Below are positions 8,555 to 18,100 of a stretch of 64,000 nucleotides of DNA, piece after piece. Both the position numbers and the translations under genes were made by a program. The DNA comes from Streptomyces chumphonensis. Its GTDB lineage: Bacteria > Actinomycetota > Actinomycetes > Streptomycetales > Streptomycetaceae. The stretch is taken from positions 186,001 to 250,000 of the forward strand of contig NZ_JACXYU010000002.1 in the NCBI RefSeq assembly GCF_014779715.1, read 5' to 3'. The notes under the pieces are model-generated. The model searched no databases, was not told where the DNA came from, and worked only from the letters and a program-made list of their open reading frames with translations. Every line of letters begins with the position of its first letter. Positions within the stretch are counted from its first letter, which is position 1.

Positions 8555-10095
8555 GGACGGTCAAGGGGGCGACGGACCACGTGGTCGTCGTCGGAGCCGG
8601 GCTGTCCGGCCTCTCGGCGGCGCTGCACCTGCTGGCGGCCGGGCGGTCGGTGACGGTGGTGGAACGGGACGAGGAGCCGGGGGGCCGGGCCGGTCGCCGG
8701 TCGGCGGCCGGCTACCGCATCGACACCGGACCGACGGTGCTGACCATGCCGGACCTCGTGGACGAGGCGATGGGCGCGGTGGGTGAACGGCTCACCGACC
8801 GGGTGGAACTGCACCGGCTCGACCCGGCCTACCGGGCCCGCTTCGCCGACGGCTCGCACGTCGACGTGCACACCGACGCGCAGGCCATGGAGGCGGAGAT
8901 CCTGCGGGTCGCCACCCCGGCGGACGTCGGGGGCTACCGGCGGCTGCGCGACTGGCTGGAGCGGCTGTACCGGGTGCAGATGCGGACGTTCATCGACGCC
9001 AACTTCGACTCCCCCCTCGGGCTGCTCGGTCCCGACCTGGCGCGGCTGGCCGCACTCGGCGGATTCGGTTCGTGGCACGGTCGGGTGGCGCGCTTCGTGC
9101 GCGACGAGCGGCTGCGGCGGATCTTCTCGTTCCAGGCGCTGTACGCCGGAGTCCCCCCGACCCGGGCCCTGGCCGCGTACGCGGTCATCGCCTACATGGA
9201 CACCGTGGCCGGGGTGTGGTTCCCCCGGGGCGGAATGCACGCCGTGCCCCGGGCCATGGCGGACGCCGCGGAGGCGGCCGGGGCCCGGCTCCTCCTGGGC
9301 ACCGAGGTCTCCGCGCTCGAACGGGCGGGGGGCCGCGCCGCCGCCGTACGGACGGCGGACGGGGGCCGCATCGCCTGCGACGCCGTCGTCCTCACCTGCG
9401 ACCTGCCCGTCACGCACCGCCTGCTGGGCGGGGCGCCCCGGCGCCCGCTGGCGCTGCGCTACGCGCCCTCGGCCGTCGTCCTCCACCTGGGCGGGGAGCG
9501 GACGTGGCCGGAGCTGGGGCACCACACGCTGTCCTTCGGCGCCGCATGGGAACGCACCTTCGACGAACTCACCCGGACGGGCTCACTGATGACGGACCCC
9601 TCGCTCCTCGTGACGCGCCCGACGGCCACCGACCCCGATCTGGCCCCGGCCGGACGGCACCTGCACTACGTGCTGGCCCCGTGCCCCAACCTGCACCGCG
9701 GCCCACGCGACTGGGACCGGCTGGCGCCCCGCTACCGCGACGCGATCTGCGCCGAGCTCCAGCGGCGCGGCCTTTCCGGCTTCGGGGACGCGCCGGAGTT
9801 CGAGGAGGTCGTCACCCCGGCCGACTGGGCGCGCCAGGGCCTGGCGGCGGGCACACCGTTCTCCGCCGCCCACACCTTCGCCCAGACCGGGCCGTTCCGC
9901 CCGCGCAACCTGCCGCGGGGGTGGGACAACGTCGTCCTGGCGGGCTGCGGGACGACGCCCGGCGTGGGCGTGCCCACCGCCGTCGTCTCGGGCAAGCTGG
10001 CCGCGGCCCGGGTCACCGGCGGCCCCCGCCGTCCGCGCCGGGGCGGCGCGGACGCGCCCGCGTTCACGACGGTCGGCACGGGAGGTGCGCGATGA
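8551..10095 (+). CDS. crtI: Phytoene desaturase CrtI
   Basis: 514 residues from a GTG overlapping the crtE stop. This FAD enzyme converts colourless phytoene to lycopene by successive desaturations. Seen: N-terminal dinucleotide fold ([17 protein letters not shown], about 11-27), the [12 protein letters not shown] turn, the substrate-side [10 protein letters not shown] motif, and the C-terminal bacterial-type desaturase signature around [17 protein letters not shown]. Length matches the family. Third gene of the crt run and translationally coupled on both sides. Confidence 0.95.
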   Translation: MRTVKGATDHVVVVGAGLSGLSAALHLLAAGRSVTVVERDEEPGGRAGRRSAAGYRIDTGPTVLTMPDLVDEAMGAVGERLTDRVELHRLDPAYRARFADGSHVDVHTDAQAMEAEILRVATPADVGGYRRLRDWLERLYRVQMRTFIDANFDSPLGLLGPDLARLAALGGFGSWHGRVARFVRDERLRRIFSFQALYAGVPPTRALAAYAVIAYMDTVAGVWFPRGGMHAVPRAMADAAEAAGARLLLGTEVSALERAGGRAAAVRTADGGRIACDAVVLTCDLPVTHRLLGGAPRRPLALRYAPSAVVLHLGGERTWPELGHHTLSFGAAWERTFDELTRTGSLMTDPSLLVTRPTATDPDLAPAGRHLHYVLAPCPNLHRGPRDWDRLAPRYRDAICAELQRRGLSGFGDAPEFEEVVTPADWARQGLAAGTPFSAAHTFAQTGPFRPRNLPRGWDNVVLAGCGTTPGVGVPTAVVSGKLAAARVTGGPRRPRRGGADAPAFTTVGTGGAR

Positions 10096-11072
10096 CGGCC
10101 CGCGAACTGGACGCGGCGGGTGTCCACGGCGACGCGCTGCGCGCCGCCTACGCCCGCTGCCGCCGTATCAACGCCCGCGGCGGCGCGACGTACTTCCTGG
10201 CCACCCGGCTGCTGACGGCACGCCAGCGCCCGGCGGTGCACGCGCTGTACGGCTTCGCCCGGTACGCCGACGACATCGTCGACGACCTGGACGCCGACGC
10301 GGACGCGGCCGAGAGGGCCCGCGCCCTGGACGACCTGGACACCACCGTGCGCCGGGCCCTGGCCACCGGGCACAGCGACCACCCCGTCCTGGCGGCCCTC
10401 GCCGACACGGCGGCCCGCTACGCCATCGAGCCCACGCACTTCACCGACTTCATGCACTCCATGCGGATGGACCTGCACATCACCGAGTACCCGACCCTGC
10501 GGGCGCTGCGGGTCTACACGCACGGCTCGGCCGCCGTGATCGGCCTGCAACTGCTGCCCGTCCTCGGCACCGTGGTACCGCGTGAACAGGCGGCGCCGCA
10601 CGCGGCGTCCCTGGGCGTGGCCTTCCAGCTCACCAACTTCCTCCGGGACGTGGGCGAGGACCTGGACCGGGGCCGCGTCTACCTCCCGCTGGACCTGCTG
10701 GCCGCACACGGCGTGGACCGCTCGCTGCTGACGTGGTGCCGGGCCACCGGGCACACCGACCACCGGGTACGGGCCGCCCTGCGGGAGATGATCCACATCA
10801 CGCGCGGCATCTACCGGCACGCGGCGGCGGGCATCCCGATGCTGGACGGCGTCTCCCGGCCCTGCGTGCGCACGGCGTTCATCCTCTACGAGGCGATCCT
10901 GCGCCGCATCGAGGCGGTGGACTGCGCCGTCATCGACCACCGGGCGATCGTGCCGCGCCGGCACCGCGCCGGTATCGCCCTGGGCGGCCTGGCCTCGATC
11001 GTCGCCGGGCGGGTGCGCGGTTCCGCCGTACCGGCCGGGCGGGGGGCCGCGGAGGAAGGAGTTCCGGCGTGA
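10092..11072 (+). CDS. crtB: Phytoene synthase CrtB
   Basis: 326 residues. The ATG at 10092 overlaps the crtI stop (ATGA) and has GGAGG eleven bases upstream. It condenses two GGPP molecules head-to-head into phytoene. Both aspartate-rich signatures are visible: YADDIVDD near residue 57 and [17 protein letters not shown] near residue 183. Length is normal for phytoene/squalene synthases. The stop overlaps the next GTG start. Confidence 0.95.
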   Translation: MTARELDAAGVHGDALRAAYARCRRINARGGATYFLATRLLTARQRPAVHALYGFARYADDIVDDLDADADAAERARALDDLDTTVRRALATGHSDHPVLAALADTAARYAIEPTHFTDFMHSMRMDLHITEYPTLRALRVYTHGSAAVIGLQLLPVLGTVVPREQAAPHAASLGVAFQLTNFLRDVGEDLDRGRVYLPLDLLAAHGVDRSLLTWCRATGHTDHRVRAALREMIHITRGIYRHAAAGIPMLDGVSRPCVRTAFILYEAILRRIEAVDCAVIDHRAIVPRRHRAGIALGGLASIVAGRVRGSAVPAGRGAAEEGVPA

Positions 11073-12070
11073 GGCGGACGCTGTCCTGGCGCAGTCCCCT
11101 GCGGCTGCTGCCCGCCCCGCCGTGGAGTGCCCAGGAGCCCACCTGGCGGGCCGCGAAGCCGCAGCTGATCGCCGACGCGCTGAAGCGCGCGGAGGCCCGT
11201 CCGGCCGGCAACTGGTACGTTCTGGCGGCCAGTCGAGAGGTGGTGCCGGGCCGGCCGCACGGACGCACGGTGGCCGGGCGGGAGATCGTGCTCTGGCGCG
11301 GGGAGTCCGGGGAGCTCACCGCCGGTCCCGGCGCCTGCCCGCATCTGGGAGCACCCCTGTGCCAGGGGGCGGTGACCGACGGACGGCTGGTGTGCCACTG
11401 GCACGGACTCGCTCTCACCACGCGCGGCGGGCCGGGCTGGGAGCCCTTCCCGGTGCACGACGACGGCGTGCTCGCCTGGGTGCGGCTGGACGACGTGGGC
11501 GGGGAGCCGCCGCTCCCCGCGCCCCGGGTGCCGCCCCGGCCGGAGCGCGCCGCGTCGGTGGACGCGGTCACGACCGTGGTGGGCTCCTGCGAGCCCGAGG
11601 ACGTCATCGCCAACCGGCTCGACCCGTGGCACGGCGCATGGTTCCACCCGTACGCCTTCACCCACCTGTCCGTCGTCGAGGAGCCGCGTCCCGAGGACGG
11701 CGACCGGTTCGTGGTGGAGGTCGCCTACCGGCTCGGTACGCGGGCCGCCGTGCCCGTCCGGGCGGTCTTCACCGCGCCGGAACCGCGCACGGTGGTGATG
11801 CACATCGTCGAGGGGGAGGGCGCGGGCTCGGTGGTGGAGACGCACGCCACGCCCCTGACGGCGCCCGGGGCGGCCGAGCCGCGCACCGCCGTCGTCGAGG
11901 CCGTGCTCGCCACGTCGCGGCGCCCCGGGTTCGCGGCCGCCCGGGCCGCCGCGCCCCTGCTGCGGCCGTTGATGCGCCGGGCGGCGGCCCGGCTGTGGCG
12001 CGACGACCTGGCGTACGCCGAACGACGCCGGGAGCTGCGTGGTCAGGGCCGGTTCCCGGGGGCGACGTGA
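11069..12070 (+). CDS. crtV: Rieske [2Fe-2S] protein in the CrtV position (DUF5914-like)
   Basis: 333 residues from a GTG overlapping the crtB stop. A Rieske domain binds a [2Fe-2S] cluster through C90-x-H92 (CPH) and C109-x2-H112 (CHWH). The rest, including [16 protein letters not shown], resembles the C-terminal part of ring-hydroxylating-type oxygenases and the DUF5914 family. It sits where streptomycete clusters carry crtV, a gene often labelled methylesterase; the sequence gives no support for an esterase and clearly supports an iron-sulfur redox protein. It may oxidise an end group or serve electron transfer for aromatic carotenoid formation. The last 28 bases overlap the 3' end of convergent crtT. 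The symbol rests on gene order only. Confidence 0.85.
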   Translation: MRRTLSWRSPLRLLPAPPWSAQEPTWRAAKPQLIADALKRAEARPAGNWYVLAASREVVPGRPHGRTVAGREIVLWRGESGELTAGPGACPHLGAPLCQGAVTDGRLVCHWHGLALTTRGGPGWEPFPVHDDGVLAWVRLDDVGGEPPLPAPRVPPRPERAASVDAVTTVVGSCEPEDVIANRLDPWHGAWFHPYAFTHLSVVEEPRPEDGDRFVVEVAYRLGTRAAVPVRAVFTAPEPRTVVMHIVEGEGAGSVVETHATPLTAPGAAEPRTAVVEAVLATSRRPGFAAARAAAPLLRPLMRRAAARLWRDDLAYAERRRELRGQGRFPGAT

Positions 12071-12801
12071 GCGGCACCGTCCCCGGCGTTCGCCGGACGC
12101 CGGGCGAGGACGGTGTGGACGATGCCGTGCTGCCAGCCCGGGACGGGCGCCGCCCGCACCTGGTCGAACCCGGCGCCCGACAACCGGGCGACGAGCCCGG
12201 GCACCGTGTCGAAGTCCAGGACGCTGCGCCGCAGGTGGTGGTACAGGTCAGCGCCGCCGGGCCCGAGCGCCCCGGCCGGAATGATCACGGCCCGGCACAC
12301 CGCTTCCCACAGCAGCCGGTGCCGCCGCGCGCCGGAGAGGCAGTAGTCGTGGACGGCGAGCCTGCCGCCGGGGCGCAGCAGGGCGCGGACGGCGTCCAGG
12401 ACGGGTGCCGGGGCGCTGAGGTTGCGCACGAGGTAGGCCGCGAACACGGCGTCGAAGGGGCCGGTGACCCCGGCGGGTGCCAGCCGTTCGGCGGGGGCGT
12501 GGACGAACCGCACCTGCGGCGGCCAGCGCTTGTCCGCCGCACGGCGCAGCATCCCCGGCGAGGCGTCGACCGCGACGATCTCGGCCAGGGGGGCCGCGTC
12601 GAGCAGGGCACGGGTGGAGGCACCGGTGCCGCAGCCGAGGTCGAGGACCCGCTGACCGCGCCCGGCGTCCGGCAGCCGCAGCCGCCGCGCGGAGCGCCTG
12701 AGCTGGGTGTGGTAGCCCGGGCTGGCGCCGACGAGCAGGTCGTAGGCACCGGACGCCCGGTCGAAGGCCGTGGCGAGATCGCCGTCGCGGAGCAGGGTCA
12801 C
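12043..12801 (-). CDS. crtT: SAM-dependent methyltransferase CrtT
   Basis: 252 residues. The GTG at 12801 is preferred: AAAGG is about ten bases upstream and homology-like sequence begins right there (TLLRDGDLATAFDRASGAYD), while the longer frame is low-complexity. Class I methyltransferase fold with SAM loop VLDLGCGTGAST near residue 53, acidic VDAS at strand 2 and motif LLRPGGRLAVHDY. CrtT is a conserved member of streptomycete carotenoid clusters whose exact role is unsettled. Unusually it is on the strand opposite crtY and crtU and overlaps crtV tail to tail, so it needs its own promoter in the 131-bp gap before crtY. Confidence 0.88.
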   Translation of the reverse strand: MTLLRDGDLATAFDRASGAYDLLVGASPGYHTQLRRSARRLRLPDAGRGQRVLDLGCGTGASTRALLDAAPLAEIVAVDASPGMLRRAADKRWPPQVRFVHAPAERLAPAGVTGPFDAVFAAYLVRNLSAPAPVLDAVRALLRPGGRLAVHDYCLSGARRHRLLWEAVCRAVIIPAGALGPGGADLYHHLRRSVLDFDTVPGLVARLSGAGFDQVRAAPVPGWQHGIVHTVLARRPANAGDGAAHVAPGNRP

Positions 12802-12932
12802 GGAGGGCGCCTTTCGTTCGGACGGCGGAGCCGCCGGTGTGCGGCTCCGGCCAGGCCGGTACCCCGTCCGGGCGGTTTCTCCCCCGGCCATCGGAGTGGT
12901 GGCCCGCCCGGTACGGCCCGGCGGGGGTGCCT

Positions 12933-14159
12933 GTGAGGGGCCTCGACGTGGATGCCGTGGTGGTCGGCGGGGGCGCCGCCGGGCTGTCGCTGGCCCGGCA
13001 CGTGACGGCCGAGCCCGGACCCGCGCCGACGGTCGCGGTCGTCGAGCCGCCGTCGGGGCCGGTCAGCAGTCCGCCGCGCACCTGGTGCTTCTGGGAGCAC
13101 GGCGACGGCGAACTGGAGGAGTTCGTCCACCGCTCCTGGGGCCGACTCCTCGTACGGGGGACCGACGGCCGCGTGGTGACCGGTGACGGGTGGGACGGCG
13201 TCCGGTACAAGATGATCCGCTCGGCCGACTTCCTGCCCGCCGTCACGGCCGAACTGGCCGCCGACCGGCGGGTGCACCTGGTGACCGCGACCGTCACCGG
13301 CGTGCACGACGGCCCCGACGGAGCCCGGGTCACCGGCGTGGACGCGGCCGGGCGGGCGGTCGCCCTGCGCGGACGGTGGGTCTTCGACTCCCGTCCGCCG
13401 CGCCGGCTGCCGCCCGCCCGCACCACGCTGTTCCAGCACTTCCGGGGCTGGTTCGTGCGCACCGCGACCGACCGCTTCGACCCGGGCGTCGCGGAACTGA
13501 TGGACTTCCGCACCCCGCAGCCGCCGGGCGGGCTGTCCTTCGTCTACGTGCTCCCCCTCGGCCCCCGCGACGCGCTGGTGGAGTACACCGAGTTCGGTCC
13601 GGCGCCGCTGGACGACGCGGGGTACCGGGAGGCGTTGGAGCACTACACGCGCCGCGTCCGGCCGCTCGGGCCCCACACGGTCACCGGCACCGAGCAGGGC
13701 GTCATCCCCATGACGGACGGCCACTTCCCCCGGCGGCTCGGCGATTCGGTCCTCGCGCTCGGCGCCGCCGGCGGGGCGACGCGTCCGGCCACGGGATACA
13801 CCTTCGCCGCCATCCAGCGTCAGGCCGCCGCGGTCGCCGCCGCACTGCGGGCGGGCCGCACGCCCGTGCCGCCGCGTCCGCACGCACGCCGCCACCTGGC
13901 CATGGACGCCGCCTGGCTGCGTGCCCTGGCCGCCGGCCGCATCGACGGGGCCGCCTTCTTCACACGGCTCTTCGCCCGCAACCCGCCCCGCCGCGTCCTG
14001 GACTTCCTCGACGGCACCTCCGGGCCGGTCGGCGACGTCGCCCTCGGGCTGCGCTGCCCGGTCGGGCCGATGGCCCGCTCCCTGGCCGAGCTGCCCTTCC
14101 TGCCCCGCCGGACCGCTCCCCTCCCCCATCCCCGGCCCCTGCGAAAGGCTTCCCGATGA
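12933..14159 (+). CDS. crtY: Lycopene beta-cyclase CrtY
   Basis: 408 residues using the GTG at 12933 with GGGGG seven bases upstream; a GTG six bases earlier is equally possible. FAD-type lycopene cyclase with N-terminal DAVVVGGGAAGLSLARH, the PPRTWCFWEHGDGE segment and C-terminal GAAGGATRPATGYTFAAIQRQA typical of the CrtY family. It converts both psi ends of lycopene to beta rings, giving beta-carotene, the substrate of CrtU. Its stop overlaps the crtU start (ATGA). It is divergent from crtT. Confidence 0.93.
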   Translation: MRGLDVDAVVVGGGAAGLSLARHVTAEPGPAPTVAVVEPPSGPVSSPPRTWCFWEHGDGELEEFVHRSWGRLLVRGTDGRVVTGDGWDGVRYKMIRSADFLPAVTAELAADRRVHLVTATVTGVHDGPDGARVTGVDAAGRAVALRGRWVFDSRPPRRLPPARTTLFQHFRGWFVRTATDRFDPGVAELMDFRTPQPPGGLSFVYVLPLGPRDALVEYTEFGPAPLDDAGYREALEHYTRRVRPLGPHTVTGTEQGVIPMTDGHFPRRLGDSVLALGAAGGATRPATGYTFAAIQRQAAAVAAALRAGRTPVPPRPHARRHLAMDAAWLRALAAGRIDGAAFFTRLFARNPPRRVLDFLDGTSGPVGDVALGLRCPVGPMARSLAELPFLPRRTAPLPHPRPLRKASR

Positions 14160-15757
14160 TCCGTGCTCCCGGCCGTCCCCGGCTGGCCCGTGACCGGCGC
14201 GCCGTCCACCGGCCCGCGCCGCCCGGCGCACCCCGCCCGCGCGGGCCGGTACGGGCCGCCGTGGTGGGCGGCGGCATCGCCGGGCTGACCGCCGCCGTCG
14301 GCCTGGCCGAACGCGGCGTGCGGGTGGAGCTGCTGGAACGCGAACCGGTGCTCGGTGGGCGGGTCGGCGGCTGGGGCACCACGCTGACCGACGGCACGGA
14401 CGTCACGATGAGCCGCGGCTTCCACGCCTTCTTCCGCCAGTACTACAACCTGCGCAACCTCTTGCGCCGCGCCGACCCGACGCTGTCGATGCTGACCCCG
14501 TTGCCGGACTACCCGCTCCAGCACGCGGACGGCGCCCGGGACCGCTTCGCGCACATTCCACGCACTCCGCCGTGGAGCGTGCTCGCCTTCGCCGCCACCA
14601 GCCCCACCTTCACCGCCGCCGGGCTGGCCGGACTCAACGCGCGTGCCGCGCTGCCGCTGCTCGACGTGCACCCCACGGACGTCTACCACCGGCTGGACCG
14701 GCGGAGCGCGGCGGAGTTCCTGGACGCGGTGCGCTTCCCCGAGCCGGCCCGGCACCTGGCTTTCGAGGTCTTCTCCCGGAGCTTCTTCGCCGATCCCCGG
14801 GAGCTGTCGGCCGCCGAGCTGGCCCTGATGTTCCACATCTACTTCCTGGGCTCCGCCGAGGGGCTGCTCTTCGACGTGCCCACCGAGCCCTTCCCGACGG
14901 CCCTGTGGGACCCGCTCGCCGCGCATCTGGACCGGCTCGGGGCCCGCGTCCGCACGCACCGCCGGGTGGAACGGGTGGCACCGCGCGACGACGGCGGCTT
15001 CGAGCTGACCGTCACCGGCCCGTCGACCGAGCTGGTCACCGAGGGGTACGACGCCGTGGTGCTGGCCCTGGACGGCGGCGGACTGCGGACGCTCACCGCC
15101 GCCTCGCCCGACCTGGGGTCCCCCGGGTGGCGCAAGCGCGTGGAGAACCTGCGCACGGCACCTCCGTTCTGCGTCTCGCGCTACTGGTTCGACCGGCCCG
15201 TGGCGGACCGGCGCCCCGGCTTCCTGGGCACCAGCGGGTACGGGCCGCTGGACAACGTCAGCGTGCTGGACCGCTACGAGGGCGAGGCGGCGCGCTGGGC
15301 GCGGCGCACCGGTGGCAGCGTCGTCGAACTGCACGCGTACGCCGTCGATCCGGCCGCCGACCGGACCGGGGTGCAGGAGCGGCTGCGCCGGGAACTGGCC
15401 CGCGTCTACCCGGAGACCGCGGGCGCGGTCGCGGTCGACGAACGGCACGCGTGGCGGCAGGACTGCCCGCTGTTCGCCCCCGGGGGCTACGAGGACCGTC
15501 CCGGCGTGCGCACGCCGCACCCCCGGCTCGTCCTGGCCGGGGACCTGGTGCGCACCGGCGCTCCGGTCGCCCTCATGGAACGCGCGGCCACCACCGGCTT
15601 CGAGGCCGCCAACGCCCTGCTGGCCACCTGGCGGGTGCGCGGGCACCCGCTGCTGACCGTCCCCCGCGCGGGGCGCTCGGTGCTCCTGCGCTCCCTGGCC
15701 CGCGCCCTCTCCCCCGCCACCGCGCGCCACTCCGCCCCGGACCTCCCCCGCCCCTGA
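14156..15757 (+). CDS. crtU: Beta-carotene desaturase/methyltransferase CrtU
   Basis: 533 residues from the ATG overlapping the crtY stop, with GAAAGG upstream. FAD fold (AAVVGGGIAGLTAAVGLAERG) begins near residue 37 after a basic, proline-rich extension. The conserved MSRGFHAFFRQYYN and the C-terminal LVLAGDLVRTGAPVALMERAATTG are typical of CrtU, which aromatises beta rings with methyl migration to give beta-isorenieratene and isorenieratene. With crtE, crtI, crtB and crtY this completes the route from prenyl diphosphates to an aromatic carotenoid. A long frame begins far upstream inside crtY but only this start fits. Confidence 0.93.
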   Translation: MIRAPGRPRLARDRRAVHRPAPPGAPRPRGPVRAAVVGGGIAGLTAAVGLAERGVRVELLEREPVLGGRVGGWGTTLTDGTDVTMSRGFHAFFRQYYNLRNLLRRADPTLSMLTPLPDYPLQHADGARDRFAHIPRTPPWSVLAFAATSPTFTAAGLAGLNARAALPLLDVHPTDVYHRLDRRSAAEFLDAVRFPEPARHLAFEVFSRSFFADPRELSAAELALMFHIYFLGSAEGLLFDVPTEPFPTALWDPLAAHLDRLGARVRTHRRVERVAPRDDGGFELTVTGPSTELVTEGYDAVVLALDGGGLRTLTAASPDLGSPGWRKRVENLRTAPPFCVSRYWFDRPVADRRPGFLGTSGYGPLDNVSVLDRYEGEAARWARRTGGSVVELHAYAVDPAADRTGVQERLRRELARVYPETAGAVAVDERHAWRQDCPLFAPGGYEDRPGVRTPHPRLVLAGDLVRTGAPVALMERAATTGFEAANALLATWRVRGHPLLTVPRAGRSVLLRSLARALSPATARHSAPDLPRP

Positions 15758-15808
15758 CCCACCGACCCCTGCCGTCACCCGGCCGACGCCCCTGAAGGAA
15801 GGACCCCC

Positions 15809-16385
15809 ATGACGCATCCCCCCACGCCCCGGTACACCGTTCCCGGCCTCACGAACGAGGCGGGGCAGCGGGTCATCGAGCTGCTGCGCGGGCGTCTGCA
15901 CGCGCTCAACGACCTGGCCCTCACCCTCAAGCACGTCCACTGGAACGTCGTCGGACCCCACTTCATCGCCGTCCACGAGATGCTCGACCCGCAGGTCGAG
16001 GCCGTGCGGGAGATGACGGACAGCACCGCCGAACGCATCGCCACCCTCGGCGGCTCGCCCCCCCGGAACGCCGGGCGTCCTGGTGGCCGAGCGCAGGTGG
16101 GACGACTACGCCGTCGGACGGGCCGGGGCCATCGAACACCTCGGCGCCCTCGACCTCGTGTACACGGGCCTCATCGAGGACCACCGGCACGCCATGACCA
16201 CGACGGACGACCTCGACCTCGTCACCCAGGACATGCTGATCGAACACCTGCGCCAGCTGGAACTGTTCCAGTGGTTCGTCCGCGCCCACCTGGAGAGCGC
16301 GGGCGGATCGCTGAGCACGGCGGGCGCCGCCACCGAGGGCCAGGCCGCCGGCCAGGCCGCCGAAGGGGCGCGCGACGAGCCCTGA
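15809..16385 (+). pseudogene. dps: Dps-type ferritin with a +1 frameshift in a C7 run
   Basis: The ATG at 15809 follows AAGGAAGGA and begins a Dps protein (LHALNDLALTLKHVHWNVVGPHF, then HEMLDPQVEAVREMTDSTAER, which holds the ferroxidase His/Asp/Glu ligands). At 16058-16064 seven C residues shift the frame; the remainder (GTPGVLVAERRWDDYAVGRA to the helix DMLIEHLRQLELFQWFVRAH and stop at 16385) lies in the other frame. Removing one C restores a continuous 191-residue protein of normal Dps length. Dps stores iron and shields DNA from peroxide. Either this is a sequencing slip in a homopolymer, a real recent mutation, or a slippage site giving some full-length protein. Sequence between the two frames is otherwise intact, which favours error or a very recent change. 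Confidence 0.85.
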
Positions 16386-16557
16386 GCCGCGGCTGCGCCC
16401 GCCGTCCGACGTCCGACGTCCGACGGCGAATCGATGCGCAACCGGTGCGGCTTGCGTTCCGGCGGCGGGGGCGGGGACGGTGGCGTCAGTCGACGCGGGA
16501 ACGCCGCCACCGCCGCGCGGGGCCCGCCGTCCGAGACCGGGCACCAGGGAGGGCACC

Positions 16558-17457
16558 GTGCGCATCGCGATCACCGGTTCCAGCGGGCTCATCGGCTCCG
16601 CGCTGCTGCGTTCGCTGCGGACCGACGGCCACGAGGTCGTCCGGCTCGTGCGGCAGCGGCCGACGGCGCCGGACGAGGTCCGGTGGGACCCGTCCGGCGG
16701 GCGGGTAGACCCCGCCGCGCTCGACGGGCTGGACGGGCTGGTGCACCTGGCCGGTGCGGGGATCGGCGACCGCAGGTGGACGGACGCGTACAAGCGGCGG
16801 ATCAGGGACAGCCGCGTCCACGGGACGACCACCCTCGCCGAGGCGGTGGCCGCCCTCCCCGCGCCTCCCCGCGTGCTGGTGTGCGCCAGCGGCATCAGCT
16901 ACTACGGGGACACCGGGGACCGCCCGGTGGACGAGGAGGCCCCCGGTGGTTCGGGGTTCCTGGCCGACGTCTGCCGGGAGTGGGAGGCGGCGGCCGAACC
17001 CGCGCGCACGGCGGGGGTGCGCACGGTCTTCGCGCGCACCGGCATGGTGGTCTCGGGTGACGGCGGCGCCTGGGGGCAGCGGCTGATGCCGCTCTTCCGC
17101 GCCGGTATGGGCGGCCGGGTCGGCAACGGGCGACAGTACTGGAGCTTCATCTCGCTGCGCGACCACGTCGCGGCCCTGCGCCGGCTGCTGGCGGACGACC
17201 GCTTCGACGGGCCCGTCAACGTCACCGGCCCCCGGCCCGTCACCAACGCCGAACTCACGGCCGTGATGGGGCGGGTCCTGCGCCGCCCCGCGGTGTTCAC
17301 CGCGCCCGCTCCCGCGCTGCGCCTGGCCCTCGGGGACTTCGCCGACGAACTGCTCGCCAGCACCCGGGTGGTGCCGGCCCGGCTGCTGGACGCCGGGTTC
17401 ACCTTCGCCCACCCCGGCATCGAGGACGCCGTGCGCGCCGCCGCCACGCGCCGGTGA
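16558..17457 (+). CDS. TIGR01777-family NAD(P)-binding epimerase/reductase
   Basis: 299 residues. The GTG at 16558 has GGGAGGG five bases upstream and starts directly at the Rossmann strand (RIAITGSSGLIGSALLRSL). The family signatures LAGAGIGDRRW, CASGISYYGDTGD, the WSFISLRDHV block and a C-terminal DUF1731-type end (ADELLASTRVVPARLLDAGF) are present. These are atypical short-chain dehydrogenases (SDR39U1-like, YfcH type) with unknown substrate. It lies between the carotenoid genes and redox genes with no obvious operon partner. Confidence 0.9.
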   Translation: MRIAITGSSGLIGSALLRSLRTDGHEVVRLVRQRPTAPDEVRWDPSGGRVDPAALDGLDGLVHLAGAGIGDRRWTDAYKRRIRDSRVHGTTTLAEAVAALPAPPRVLVCASGISYYGDTGDRPVDEEAPGGSGFLADVCREWEAAAEPARTAGVRTVFARTGMVVSGDGGAWGQRLMPLFRAGMGGRVGNGRQYWSFISLRDHVAALRRLLADDRFDGPVNVTGPRPVTNAELTAVMGRVLRRPAVFTAPAPALRLALGDFADELLASTRVVPARLLDAGFTFAHPGIEDAVRAAATRR

Positions 17458-17527
17458 CGCGCTCGCGCGGGCGCCCGTGGGCCCGGGCGACGCCCCGGGG
17501 CGGAGGCTCGGGGCGGCGGGCCGGGGG

Positions 17528-17944
17528 TCAGTGCGGCGCGGCCGTCTCCACGGTGGACACGGCCGTGGCCACCGGGCACGAGCTCATCGCCTCGCGCACG
17601 ACGCGCTCGCGGGTGTCGTCGTCCACCCCCGGCAGGTCGACGGCGACCCGCGTGCTGAACGAGAAGCGCATCGCGCCGTCGTGCCGCAGCGAGACCTCCG
17701 CCGTGACGCTGCTGCCCCCGAGGTCCGCGCCCATCTCGCTGCCGACGACGCCGAGCGTCTGGTGCAGGCAGGTCGCCACGGCGGCCGCGTAGAACTGCTC
17801 CGGGTTCCAGGCGGCGCTGTCAGCGCTGTTCAACGCCGGGGGTGCGCTGACGGGCAGGGTCCGCCCGTCGGTCTCGATCCGCACCAGGTCTCCCGCGGAA
17901 GCCACGGAGGCGGTGTACAGCGTGCTCTCGGAGGACGTCGACAT
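17528..17944 (-). CDS. Ohr/OsmC-type organic hydroperoxide reductase
   Basis: 138 residues from the ATG at 17944 (GGGAGAGAG upstream). Both catalytic cysteines are seen in family contexts: AATCLHQTL is represented by ATCLHQTLG near residue 57 and SSCPVATAV near residue 122. The pattern is closer to Ohr than to classical OsmC. Such proteins reduce organic and lipid hydroperoxides with dithiols in the cytoplasm. It is divergent from the photolyase gene with 156 bases between starts, so both may respond to the same oxidative or light signal; no MarR-type OhrR gene is adjacent. Confidence 0.88.
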   Translation of the reverse strand: MSTSSESTLYTASVASAGDLVRIETDGRTLPVSAPPALNSADSAAWNPEQFYAAAVATCLHQTLGVVGSEMGADLGGSSVTAEVSLRHDGAMRFSFSTRVAVDLPGVDDDTRERVVREAMSSCPVATAVSTVETAAPH

Positions 17945-18100
17945 GGTCCGGCTCTCTCCCGTAGGCCACCGTCCGGTGGGGTTGGCGCAGGCCCTCACAC
18001 CTACCGTGGCACCACCGCGCGCAAACCCTCCGCGCGTCGCGGCGGACGACCCGCCCCGACGCGTGACACTGACCGGTGACCACAGGAGCGGAGGGCCCAC

